From Echinometra lucunter (Eukaryota; Echinodermata; Echinoidea; Camarodonta; Echinometridae), in NCBI GenBank assembly GCA_029962745.1, contig CM057151.1, positions 34,614,818 to 34,678,817 of the forward strand: DNA of 64,000 nt, written 5' to 3'. Position numbers and translations under genes: made by a program. Of the stretch, positions 1 through 12,423 are shown piece by piece. Every line of letters begins with the position of its first letter. Positions within the stretch are counted from its first letter, which is position 1. The notes under the pieces were generated by a model that made no database searches, was not told where the DNA came from, and saw nothing but the letters and a program-made list of their open reading frames with translations.

Positions 1-1310
1 AAAGTATAGAAAACATCAATGGGATTTGAAACAAATAATACAAACATTGCATTCAGGTGAAAAACTACTTTAATTGTGACATCTGAGAATTTCTAAAAGT
101 GAATAAACGAAAAGCTGCTGTTGCGCTTTGCGAATTTAGATTTACAATTAATAGGATACCGTAATTGAAATCAGACCCAAATTTTGTTTTAATCTTTGAA
201 AAATGCTGAATGGCCAATCGGAATATTTGGCTATCCAAATTTTGAAATGAATTCATTTACAAATACATTTTATATGATTTCAATGAATATTTTACTTGCA
301 AAAGAGGAAAATATAAAGGAAGTTTATACGTGTTGAATTGTCATCATTCTTACGGGCCTGAAAATACAGCCTGCTCCGTTTTCTATGGGATACTGATGGG
401 AGGATAATAATATTAATCTCAATTACTTGTTGGAGGGTTATAATGTCGCTGAAACGTATAAGTTATTTCAGTTATACTTTTACATCAACATTAGTAATAA
501 TTGTTTATGGAATGAAAGTCCAGAGCTCAAGAACTATTTGTCTTTAAGAAATTAGCATTCATTATTTTTCACTGCCCGCAAGCTGCCCATAGCCAACGAA
601 AAGGTGACTTGTGATGGCGTGCTAAAAAGATATGACACATTCGGAAGAGCGACAAAGTCATTTGTCAGGGAAGTTGTCGACTTGTCGCTAGTCTTGGCAA
701 AGACGGCTTTGTGAAACACTTAGCAGACAAGACGACCGACAACGCCGAGATGTCGCTGATCTTGTAGTTATGACGGTTTCATGAAACGCGCCCCTGGTAC
801 ATGAAGCATCAGTATTCAGCATTTGGTCATGTAGATCATTTTGTGTTTTGTCTCATAAAGGCTTGGTTCACATATGAAGCAGCAAACTCCCCGGCTTTTC
901 TGTGTGTAAATGAATGGTATACGAGGCAGCAAAAAGAACAAAAAAGTGCTGAGGCAAGAAGAATCTTCTTCTTTTCTTTTGCCTTCTGGTGGTGAAAAGA
1001 TGTGGACCAATCAAATTCTTATAAAAGGTAGCACAAAATGTAACATCACTAGTTCAATATCTGCATATTTTGGAAAAACTCTTTATTTGAGCGTGAACTG
1101 AGTGGTGCAGTAAAAAATGTGGGGGGTTCCGCGGGGATTTGCCGCTGGATGTTTGAATTTTTGCAAACCACAGCTCTGGCTTTTGGTTAAGGTTAGACAC
1201 TTCTCTTCCTGATATGCTTCCAAACTTACCTAAAAGAATAAGGAAGCTCACAAATTATTTTTCAGCTTTTTCAGAACTCAAGCTTCTTTAAATTGTTTTT
1301 TCTTTCTCAG
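1..1310. other. Unassigned AT-rich DNA with a diverged short tandem repeat
   Basis: No conserved coding segment is visible on either strand. Within 677-790 there are two diverged copies of a roughly 70-bp unit, each running from TGTCGCT to a GACGG...GTGAAAC or GACGG...ATGAAAC block and ending near GCGCCCCTGG at 790-797. This resembles the end of a dispersed DNA element, but the other end could not be placed. Confidence 0.4.
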
Positions 1311-1431
1311 TAATAAAGTGGAGGATGCAACGTTTTCTACTGTAACCAAGGGTGGACAAGCAGTGGATGGTGCGAGCAGTAAAGGAGGAAATCTACAACT
1401 AGGAAATCGTTTTGCAGCTCTAGGAAATTGA
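1311..1431 (+). CDS. Candidate terminal coding exon of an unidentified upstream gene
   Basis: A pyrimidine-rich tract ending in CTCAG immediately precedes 1311. From there a 39-codon frame (after one split-codon base) runs to TGA at 1429-1431. It reads NKVEDATFSTVT..., is rich in Gly/Ser in the middle, and ends with the short sequence GNLQLGNRFAALGN. The composition looks protein-like and unlike the flanking A/T-rich DNA. I do not recognise the family. No upstream exon is visible in the window and no AATAAA was found close downstream. It could equally be a chance open stretch. Confidence 0.25.
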
Positions 1432-2761
1432 CCCTCCTCCGTGGAAATGGTCGAACCTGAACATTTACAGATGCTGTGAACAGAGACATATTTTTCTAAT
1501 GTGCTAGATACTACAGACATTGATCACGAGGGATGTGATTGAATATATGGGCACATAATCACTGACTTGTCGAGTACTCTGTGTGCCTATAGAGCGAGCA
1601 GCAGCATGTTATCTTTTACAGCTCTTCCGGCTGGCATGAGCAGGCTAATTACTACAGCATCACTTTATCATGTTCTGCAAATGAAAGAGCTAACCTTCAA
1701 GCAATGATGTCAAAGATATTGTCGATTTGTAGCAGACAAAGTCCCTCATGATCATGGCATGGGGTGATACCTAAAGAGTTGCCAAAATACACTGAAGATA
1801 CCATATTGTCATGTATATCAATCCTGCACTCTTATGTAATTTTATTGTATTTTCTTCTACAAGTCCATCATTTATATTTATATCCTTGAACATGTCTTGA
1901 AGATCTATCCAAATAATTTCTGATGTGAAACATGCCATGTTTTACACAGTGAATAGTGTGATCCAGTTTTTCTGCTTCTTTAGTTGACTACAAGAAAATT
2001 CAATTCTTTCCAGATACTTAATGCAAAGCAAATAATTAACAGAGTTATCATGGTATACAAGGTAAGTTTCATTTTTTCTTCCTTAAAAAGTAGAAGATAT
2101 TTCTCTGTTTCCTACAAGGAGTTAAAGCCATTTACAATGAGCAAGATATTTGGCCCAATACCAAAAAAACAGGTTTACCATTTTCTCTTCACATATTTTT
2201 TCCTAACATCTTTATTGTAAGGGAAGAGGCAAACAAAACATGAGAAATGATTACATTTTAGCTGCATGTGTCATCTCATTTTGATGAGATTTATTGCATA
2301 TGAAATTCTGTAAGCAATTGGCTTCCCAACAAATAGAGATCCTGTACAAACCAAATGTGATTCAATTGACTTTAATTTATTTCATCAAAGATTTATTCAA
2401 TTTCCAGTGATAAATTAATGAACATTTCAAACATTCAGTAGTGAGCATATTGCCTACCTCTTTCCCCTTTACTGAATGATAATATTGTAATTTTTTATTA
2501 AAAACTTTTATATTTGCATACGTTGTAGCCAGGAGAGAAATTTGCTTTATTACCAGTATTCAATTCTAGGATTTCCTTTCAAGTTCTTAACTTTGTTTGA
2601 CACTACTAGCAGGTATCGACATCCCTGCCTGTAACACATTTCCTTTTGGAGGGGTGTTAAACATTTGTCATAAATAGGTGCCATGGTTTTCAAGTAATCA
2701 TACATGTAGCCGCAGTATACACTCTTGTCACTATTGACCATCTATGAAGTATGAATTTCTC
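1432..2761. other. Unassigned DNA, no gene recognised
   Basis: This stretch is AT-rich with frequent stops in all frames. A short segment at 2015-2061 is bracketed by AG and GTAAGT, but its translation matches nothing I recognise, so it is not called as an exon. Confidence 0.3.
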
Positions 2762-3332
2762 TTAAAGGAGAATGAAACCCTGGGGGAAATCAAGTTTAAT
2801 GAAAAGAGAGAATACTATCAGAGAAGCAATTTTTTCTTTTAAGTTCCTTCAAATATGGTTACGAAATAAGAACGTTATGAAAGTTTGAAAGTCTTCATTT
2901 AATTTATTGGCAGTGTTGCTTCAAAATAGCTGGTTTAGAAGGACAACTCCCTATATGCTTTGTATACAAAATTTCATATTTTCTCCAGATCTCTAAAGAT
3001 GCTGCTTGTATCTTTGTGAACTCTTATTGTGTCAAATACATTTTCCCATGATATATCTTGAGCTAAGGAGACAAGCTGCACCTTCAGAGATAATGGGGGA
3101 AATATGAAATTTTGTGTACAAAATATATTGAGAGTTGACCTTCTAAACCTGCCATTTTGAAGCAGCATTGCCAATTTGAGAATCGCCATAGAAAGTAAAT
3201 CAAGACTTTCCAAACTTTCATAACTTCATTTTGTAACTGTTTCTCATGGAACTTTTCAAAAATTGCTTCTCTCTATCCTTTCTTTTTCATTAAAATCAAT
3301 TTTTTTCCCCCCAGGGTTTCATTCTCCTATAA
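2762..3332. mobile_element. Foldback MITE with AGGAGAATGAAACCCTGG termini
   Basis: The segment starts TTAAAGGAGAATGAAACCCT and ends with its inverted complement, CCAGGGTTTCATTCTCCTATAA. Complementarity continues inward imperfectly, for example GAGAAGCAATTTTTTC against AAAAATTGCTTCTCTC, and GGAAATATGAAATTTTGT against ACAAAATTTCATATTTTC, so the whole 571 bp can fold back on itself. It carries no coding capacity, which fits a non-autonomous element. The flanks are TTAA on the left and ATAA on the right, possibly a decayed TTAA duplication. Short frames inside it are by-products of the palindrome. Confidence 0.75.
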
Positions 3333-3786
3333 GATGCAGGGGTGAACATTAGCTCCTGTACTCTAAATGATCATTTTAACTCAGCAGCAGCATAGAATTT
3401 TCTCAAGGGCTAGATTAATTAGCTTTCCCTCCTGAAATTAGGAACAATTTTTATTTTCCACTCCTACATAGTTAAGAAAATGTATACAACATGAACTAAT
3501 GTGAATGAAAATTGCAAAACTCAACATCAAAATTTCCGATAAGTTCACGAAATAGTGGTTATATTTTTTCAATGCCTTGCCAATTTAGAGACTTAATAAT
3601 CATTTATAATTCAATTGATTAAATTTTGAGACCTGCACAATGTACAGCATTGGAAATGGACTTAAAAATTTTCAGTGAATTTTGCTGTATCTACTGATGT
3701 AGAATGTGGTCATTCCTGGCATTCTGGATCAAGAGAGTAGCATCACTGAAGGGAAGCATTGTACTACTATGGGTTAGGCCTGTGAA

Positions 3787-4083
3787 GGGGAGTTCATATA
3801 TGACGCGACATTGTGCTAGCACATTTTTTTGCGTTCAGAAATGATGTGACTTTGTGCTGCCACTTATGCTAATGAACGTGCATTAACGCGTCAACTCTCG
3901 ATCTTGTGACAACAATTTTGCGCAGGAATTTGATTGGTGTGCATTTTTTGCAGCCAGGCAGCAAACCAAAATGTGTCATGCCTCTGCAACATTTTTTTGT
4001 CGCCCCATACCTCACAGACATATACACAAAAAATGTGGCGGCACAATGTTGCGGCACAAGGTCGAATCATATCTGAACGCACC
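3787..4083. mobile_element. Short inverted-repeat element (diverged MITE)
   Basis: The left end at 3787-3809 (GGGGAGTTCATATATGACGC...) and the reverse complement of the right end at 4061-4083 (GGTGCGTTCAGATATGATTC...) match at most positions. A second GCGTTCAGAAATGATGTGAC block lies just inside the left end, so the element appears partly duplicated or nested. No target-site duplication was clear. Confidence 0.5.
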
Positions 4084-7000
4084 ATAAGAATTTATGGTCA
4101 TGCAGAAGAACTGTACCTTATTTGTGAATGGTGCTGCTGTAAATTATTAGGACATCCTTTTAAAGTTCAATCTATTATTAATAGTCGGGCTAATGCATGT
4201 TTTTAGCTTCTCTCTGGTAAATGCAAAGTTAGTTTGTTTTTTTTTAATCATCCGGGCCATTATTCAGTTCTGTACTTAATGTCAGAAATGTGTTTATTTT
4301 ACTTAGGATAGCCGAGACTAAATACTTAGCCATCTCCAGTATTTAATTCACTCCTTTGGCTAAGTATTTTACCTGTAATCCAAGACAGCTCCCTAGAAGA
4401 CTTAAGTAAATCACTTTGAAGGTCTTGATTGGCTAGTATGTACAGAGATGCCAACTGTTCCTTTTTTTGCAGTATTTTATACTGGTACTGTTTTTTTAAA
4501 TAAAAATACTGCAGGTTTCATGGAAAATACATGTTGTACCTTTCTCCCAAAATTGTATTACTACTACTGCTCTACTACTACTAATACTGCTCTTCCACCC
4601 CAAATAACTTTTTTTCATCCCTCAAATTACTGCAATGCCTTTTACACGGTCGGCATCCCTGTACGTAGCGTTCATACATGGGTCATTGTAATCTGCGCAT
4701 GAGCAAAATCTAACTCTGCATTGACTGCAACGTAATTTCTGTGTATTATCTTGCGTGACTTTCACAATGGATATCAGAGAGAATTTTGCCTTAAGTTTGG
4801 CACGCTGAAGTAAAATTGCTTTGATGTGATCTGAAAATGAGTTTTACTTCAGTAGCCAAGCCAATGGTATAAAGTGAAATACTTAGTCTACGCATTGAAT
4901 TGAATATTGCCCCCGTGCCTTATATCACCCAGTTATCATGCGTTCCATTATCATGGGGCAGGGACTATTTGTAAGGACTAACAAGGTGCAAAATATATAT
5001 TAAAAAGAGTAACTTTTGCAAAGATTTGGGTTGATATTAGGAGATTAAACATTGACCTTCACTACAATACAATACAGAGAAATTTTACATTTGAATGAAG
5101 TTGCCAGTGAAATGCTGTTTAAGTTGTTAAAGGTCAGTCAGTCTGCAGGTCCACAAAAAGCGGCTTCTTTCATGCAACCCGTATGCATGATCAGAACAGC
5201 ATATTTAACAGTATATTTATCTGCATATTTAATGAGTCAGATTCTGTCAGAAGACCACTTTTATATTGGCTCTTGCTGCTCTAAAACTTTATCAAATTTG
5301 ATCATTTTGGTATCGATGTGAAGGTGAAGAATCAATCTTTTATGTCGTGTGCTTGAATTTAATGAAAAATTTTGTAGAACAGGTGAATTGTGGATTTCAA
5401 AAACGATACAAAAGTGATTTTTTTCACCTGCCAAATGTTATTTTGTAAGCCTTTTTATATTTGAGCCCAAATAGTTCTTATGTCACCATCAAGCTGAAAA
5501 TCTGTGCTTCATGTTAAAACCAATTTTAACAAATGATGCAATTTAATTGGGTCAAGCGCACACTTTACCCAGACCAAGTGCAACTACATGTATCAACCAA
5601 AAAACCATAAATACTGCTCTGTTGTTGGTTCAGATGACCACCTACACACCCTGGAATCCTAGCGGTCAATAGCTGAGTCACTGTAGGTCACACTCCCCAC
5701 GTGGTAATCTGTTCAAAACAACCCGCGCTGGCATGTTTCTGGCTTTATTCAGACAATCGGAACACTGGATTTCATGCTGTTCTAAAAAAAAAATCAAATC
5801 TTGTCCTGAACTATGTTGGGAAAAGTGTACTCTTGACCCAATTAAAAGTGCCCCACATTAAGATTGGTATTCTGAGAAAATACAGACTTTCAGCCTTATT
5901 TTGACGTAAATATTATTTGGGCTCAAAAAAAAAAGAGTTTTGCACAATGAGCAAAAGAAGTGATAGGAAAAGAATTGTGTTCTGAAGCATCGTTTTTCAC
6001 CTCAATTTACACTTATTTCCCCCAATATGTTGTCAAAATGAATGCACAAATGTAAAAGTGTGATATTTAATCTTTCCAATGGTGTATTAACCAGTGATTA
6101 CTCTTGATAAAGTAGTTAAATTCTTCCAGAAAGAAAGTCTCATAGTTCATGAGATTTGATAGGGTGGAAGATTTGGCCTCGAGAGGATATGCATGAATCC
6201 TGCTTATTTGCTCATTAGTGTACAGACCCACGGACTGACTGAGATATTGCCCCAACCAATCTTTAAAAATTCCAATGTGGTAGCATTTCACAAATTTGTT
6301 CATTACTAGCGTATGGTGCCATGCCATATCCTTTATACTACATGAGACAGGTACACACTTCTGACAATAAATAGAATTAGTTACTTTTTAAAACTCAATC
6401 AAATGGGTACAAGGGCCTAACCCTTGTGATGAAATTTTGAAATGGCACATTAGAAGTTAGAAAAAATATCAGTTTTAAGGAAGTTTGATGAAATTTTTCC
6501 ATGAATAACCCTTGTTACAGGTTTTCTATTATTTACATGCACTTGACAACTATGAAAGAGTATTTTCAGGTTAGCATTTCATTTTCTATCTTTATTTCAC
6601 AGCAAATTATGAAATGTATTTATTAAGAATATGAATATATCACTCAAGGGGATATATAACTTACTAATAATCATAATGAATTCATAATTGTTTATGTTTA
6701 AAGCATATTTAGTTTAATAACATGGATATATGGACTGGAATGACCTATATTTATATTGCCCTGTACCACCTAACTACCCTTTTCACTAGTACACCTGCAT
6801 GTTTGATAACCTTCTTTTGAGGGATTGTTTGATGATGTAAAGATATGTGAAAACAGGAGTGTAGACAATGTAATGGGTAATGGATAATTATGTTTTCATG
6901 TTTTTATAACAATTCAAATTATTGAAAAATTATATGTCATTCTGTTTCTTGGGTTTCAAATGGAAAAACATTTGATAAGATTGTAGGCAACAATGCCACC

Positions 7001-8230
7001 AATGTGAATGTACTATGAATTCCGCTTGACCCATTGCCCATTAGAGAGGGATGTTTCCTCTATACTAGTAAGCCTATGGAAATTACAGAGTCGAATAGGT
7101 ACATGGACATTACCTGCTCAAATATAAATTGAAGAACAATATGACTTCAATGTGAACTGTACTACAGGCTTACACTACTATAATTTGCAAATATATGCTA
7201 ATTATTGTATTTCCATAGCATATTGAATTGAAGTATATTTTTCATACTTACATTGTTACTTTTTCTTCATTGTTCTTTTGAGAAAATGAATCTTGTGGCA
7301 TTATATCATGAAAGCTGTATGTCAGCATGTTAAAAGTAACAGTGTACATGCAATGTCATTAAAAATGAAATTCATTATGCAAGGAAAGTTTTCTTATTCC
7401 TCCATGTGTGCCACAGTGTGTATGAGTTGTTTTGTGTTTATTGGTTTTGAAAACTTCATGAACATAGCATATGAGTGATTTTCTAGTATTTCAGGGCTTC
7501 ACAATAACTTTTTCTTAAGGGGTGCAAATTGACATTTTTAGCAGCCTTGTCTGTATTGTGCCCTGTTGACATCTTTAAAGGGGAGGGGGGGGGGGGGGGG
7601 GGGGGTCTGCACCAAAATTTTGGGTGCCTGTTAATATCAAAATAGCATATCAAAGGAAAATATCATGCCCCTCCCCCCAAAACGGCAACTTATTTGCTTA
7701 ATAAAATTCATAGTTATTGAACTCGAGAGATACCAACAAAAACAAGTATGGAAAAATCATTTACAAATGAAATTTTATTTAATGTAACATTTATTCTTCA
7801 TATTATACACCCTGTCACCATGATACATGGACATATTCAAAAGTACTGTTTAAAGTTGGGAGGGGGAAGAAATAATTTTTAAGATTTTGGTGTCTCAAAT
7901 TTCACATTCTTTGGTACAGTGAAACTACCTGGCTACACTAAAGTATTACAATTAAGTTCTGAAACTGATGTTGCCAATTAAAAAGGTCAAGTAAGAAAAG
8001 ATTGGTGGTAAGAGTTGTAAAAAGATCCTTGTTACAAGGACATGAGTTGTATCTGATGAAAAAACTCCTCAACCAACATACACAGAAACAGATATTTACC
8101 ATGCACGTGTGTACATAAATCTGGAAATAAGCATTTTAAGGCAAGGTATTTTATCATCTGATAGCCAATATGCTACCAAGTATTGTTGAGCTCTGAACTT
8201 TAAATTGACATGAAATATTTCATTTTAATA
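4084..8230. other. Unassigned DNA with minor repeats
   Basis: No gene is recognised. A small stem-loop lies at 4318-4375 (TAAATACTTAGCCA pairing with TGGCTAAGTATTT). A long G tract is at 7585-7605. The longest open frames have no recognisable domain and lack splice or codon support. Confidence 0.35.
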
Positions 8231-9650
8231 AATATTTCACTGAAATCCCAGCTCTAGTTTGACTACTATCTTAATACAATAATCAGAAATATAGAATATA
8301 CATATGGGATAAAATAGTTCAGATTTGCCTTTTTTCTAAAAAATGATTAAATATACCAACCATGTATATCATGCATTAAATTCATTCCATATTGATTGAA
8401 GATGTTTGCATCACATTGAATCTATGTACAGTTTATCCCCCCAAAATTACCATGGCCTTATAAGTATTGATGATGAAAGAAATCATTTCTCCATATGAAA
8501 AATCATTTGAATAAGAAACGATAACTATTCCTCTACCAGTCAGTGAAGATCCCATCTGATTCGGTCCAGTAGTCACAAAGAAATACAGATTTTTGAAACA
8601 GACGTCATGGCTCATAGGTCCTTCCTGTCCAAGTTGGGACAGATGGAGAACTCAAATGACAATGGACAATCCCATTAACCTTCTGAATGGTTTACAAAGG
8701 AAATCACTGGTTGGTTTTGATTTGCAATGATTGTTATTACGGTGGTGTATCATCATAGGTAATTATCCTTTCTGTTGTCGAATCAGTGTGTCATTGGTCA
8801 CTTTACTCCATCTTTTATAAATAATGTCCTTGGCATCCACAAAATGAAAATATCTTGTTCACAGGAGATTAGTTTACAAATTCAATCAGATTTATGCAAA
8901 TTATTTCAACAAAGATTGTTCCAGATTATTAAAACACACTCGCTTCAGAGATCAAGACAAGGCACTTATAGAATAGTCTCATAATTTGTTTCGTAATCAC
9001 ATAATTTCATTACTTACAAATGACATAGTAAAAACTCTGAAAACTGCTCATCTTTTCTCATTCATGATTTATTTTGTTATAGAAAAACATATCCACATTC
9101 CCTTCAATTGCAACAGCAGCAACAACAACATCAAGAATGATGATACCTATGAAAAAAAAAAAAATTCTTCCCAACCAAAGCACAAATAAAAAAAATAGTG
9201 ATTTCCTTTGCAAAAAAATCAAAATGGAGTGTGATTTGTCCACTGTGATTTGAGGGTCCCTTTTGTTCAAACTTGGACAGTAGGGACTTGTGACATTGTT
9301 TACAAAAATCCCTATTTCTTTGCAACTACTGGACTGAATCACTTCACTGATTGGGAGAGAAATAGTTGTGGTTTCATAATCTACACTGACTTCATATTGC
9401 AAACTGATTTCTTTCATAACTGATACTTATAGGCTCATAACTTTTTTTGACAAACTGTATGTGTATTTTATAGAGATCCCAGATCTATTTGGGCTACTCT
9501 TTTAATACATTAATTTGACATAATGATTTATTTCAGCTGTGGGTAGTTATATATGGGGGGGGGGTGTGGGAATGACTTGGATTTGCCATTTAACAGTACT
9601 GTTAATACTTCAGATTCAATTCAGATAAGACAGTTTACTTCACATAAAAT
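8230..9650. repeat. Locally duplicated block, copies both direct and inverted
   Basis: A block at about 8470-8600 reappears inverted at about 9290-9420. The reverse complement of the first reads TATTTCTTTGTGACTACTGGACCGAATCA, in pieces, and the second reads TATTTCTTTGCAACTACTGGACTGAATCA. A different block near 8245-8310 (ATCCCAGCTCTAGTTTGACT...) recurs in direct orientation near 9475-9510 (ATCCCAGATCTATTTGGGCT). This suggests old duplications, or an element with internal inverted segments. Open frames here are antisense to one another and are not called genes. Confidence 0.45.
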
Positions 9651-11542
9651 TTAATTACCCACTTAGAAATTTTGCAGTATTATATGACTTTGTAACCTAC
9701 AGGTAACACGTGTTCAGGAGGAAGACGTTCTCAGCAGTAAATAAAAGTATGCTCCCTGCTTCTCCATGCTATTTCAAAGAGACTTACTAAAATAAAAGCA
9801 TAAAAAGGTGTAAAGCAGTTAATTATGTGAAATTTGAATAAATTTGAATAAAGTCTTGACATACCAGTAATTCAGATTTGTTCAGTCGATCATTATTTCA
9901 TTGGGTTTAATTCGGAAAACTCTTATTGGTATCTAATGAAGGATGGGAACTGCTGGAGAGAACTTGTCCATGGATCTCGGGAATACTACCCGACTTGATT
10001 GATTGATTGATAATTCGGAAAAAGTCACTTATTTCATTTCTGAATGATGAAGCTCTGTGGTATTTTCAGATGTATCTATTACGATGTATTCAGATTTTAG
10101 AAATATGGATAACAAATCCTCAGATATTTAAGGATAAAAGAAACTCCAGAAAACCCAAATAGCTATAGGAAACTGACTACATGTTATCATTAACAATCTT
10201 GTAGAAAAATACACGGAATATATTCATAACATGCCAAATCCATGGCATTGAGTGATACATTTGTGACAGCATTCCTGCAAGCTTGTACATGTAGGTCAAT
10301 GCATGGAGCTCTGAAGTTTCCTCCTTTGGTTTCCTCCAGTTACAGAGATGCAAAGGTATAATCTCATCACATCATGTCACTAAATCTGTATTTCAACTGT
10401 CACTGTCTGATTTCAATGATTTAATTAGTAAAACTTATATTCAAAACAATATATAGGTCATGCTAAAAATCAAGAGATGAAACATTTCTGCTACTACATC
10501 TTGCACAGGTACAAGATCATTGACTGAACTAACAGGGTAGCCTAGAAAGAATGCAAGAAATGAGATCTTCACTTCAACAACATCATAAACACAATATCCC
10601 CACCCCCTTTTTTTTTAATTGAGTAGAAATATTCCTTTCCAAGTAGGATGATACCAAGTCGTTTTGTTTCTAAAGCTATTATTGTGAGGTCAAAGGCATT
10701 TTCAAAATTTGCTACTTTTGTCACCATGCAAGCATGACATGGTTGCAAAAGTAGCATATTTCGAAATGACATTGCCTCACTAAAATATCTGTAGAATCAA
10801 AAAACACCTTTCGAATATTGATGAACTTTACTCAGAAAAAAAATTCTACCTAACAAGACAAACATTAGTGAGATAGTGTCAATGACTTTGTTGATACTGC
10901 AGATTTCATTAGTATGCTTTCTGTGCCACTACGTATAAGCTCCACAAAATGAATGACCAATCAGGAATCAGGAGTGACTTCTGGTGACCAACCTTTTTCT
11001 CTCTTGAATAACTACCAATATGTATCCTGCCGCTGCCACCCAGTAGATAGATAATGGAAAGTAAGGACTGGTACCATTATTATAAACCAAAATTACACAT
11101 GATAGAAGCATGATAGGAGCATTCTGGGAGTTAATGAATTGAAGTGCATCAGAATAATATGCTTTGTTTTAGTGCTGCTATTATGCATATATTTTGACAG
11201 TATCATTCTTTTATATGTGGTTGTTGTAAACATGTGTTTATAAAGGTATGCTTCAATTATGTGACTTTCCAGGATTTTGTGACAACTATCTTTATTTCTA
11301 AATTTAGAATGCAAAACAAGAGCATGAGTTTATGAAAGATGTACCAGATACTTTTGCCTATCAATTTACCACCGGAAGAGGCAAAACCCTTAACGCTTGC
11401 TGCAAGAGGTTACCATAATAGTAGTCATTTTATAAAGAAGATGAAAAGATGTATTTTTAGTGTTACATTATTCAGTAGTATGAAGTCTTGCAGCGATTAA
11501 ATGCAGGGTTATTCACCACTTGGAAGTCTTGGTGTAGTCTAG
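9651..11542. other. Unassigned DNA, no gene recognised
   Basis: This stretch is AT-rich with scattered short simple repeats, such as a GATT run near 9997-10011. No splice-bounded conserved reading frame was seen on either strand. Confidence 0.3.
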
Positions 11543-12423
11543 AGGCGCTTTCACACCTACCCGATCAGGAAAAATACCCGTAAATTACGAGAACTTGTTA
11601 AGGCCCCAAAATACCCGTTAATTGTTCTGCGCTTTCACACCTACCCGAAGCCAGACCTCTTCGGGGTAAGTTCTCGAAGTTACGAGCATGCGCAGAACTA
11701 TTTATTTTGCAGACGAGGCTCGTGCTTTTAAATTCGCTCAGCTATATAGCTCGGCTCTAATAGTGCTAGCTAGTTAGCTTGATGCGATCATCGATACGTC
11801 AATCTCTATTGATGTACACCCCACTTGCAGTCTGATAATCTCTCTATAGAACTTTCAGTTTATTTTTTATTTCGAGAGGTATCCTCTCAAACCCGAGGCT
11901 GGCAAGTCTTGCAGCCAGCATAGTCCTATTTCTTTGGCTGGAGGAGGCCACTGCCGTGTACACCTCCTCCTCCCTCAACATCGCTATCAGAGGATGACAT
12001 ACTACTGCATCGATATATCAGAATAAATCATAAATAAAAACACGAAAGGGGAACAGAACTTTACAAAAAACAACGACGTAGCTAGAAATAGACAATACAA
12101 ATCTCAAATCCAGAATGTACGGTACACAAACTATAACGACGTCCAATACGTACACGGTACACACAGTACAGTACACGCTTCGTGCGCCAGTGCTTGATAA
12201 GTTCTCGTAATTTGCTTTCACATTACAAAAATCCCCGCGACCTTGGAGAAAGTACTCGTAATTTTGAGAAAGTACCTACTAATTTACGGGTATTTTCTTA
12301 TGGGGATATTACGCGTAATTTGTTTTCACACTGGCAAAATACCTGGTATTTTCTGATCGGGGTAGAATACCCGATCTGAAAATACCAGGTATTTTTCCTG
12401 ATCGGGTAGGTGTGAAAGCGCCT
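11543..12423. mobile_element. DNA transposon-like element with 36-bp perfect terminal inverted repeats
   Basis: The left end begins AGGCGCTTTCACACCTACCC and continues GATCAGGAAAAATACC. The right end is its exact reverse complement over 36 bp. Subterminal blocks (TTCTCGTAATT, AGTACTCGTAATTT, TTACGGGTATTTTC) are repeated in both orientations. The central approx. 400 bp is unique relative to the shorter copy at 16447-16799. No transposase domain is recognisable, so it is non-autonomous. The target duplication could not be resolved (flanks CTAG and TATG). Confidence 0.8.

Noticed and set aside
2015..2061. Short exon between CCAG and GTAAGT
   Set aside because: The 47-base segment gives no recognisable peptide and no partner exon; splice-like words alone are too common.
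9058..9417. 119-codon minus-strand open frame
   Set aside because: It falls in a locally duplicated block whose other copy is read from the opposite strand, so the open frame is not maintained by coding selection.
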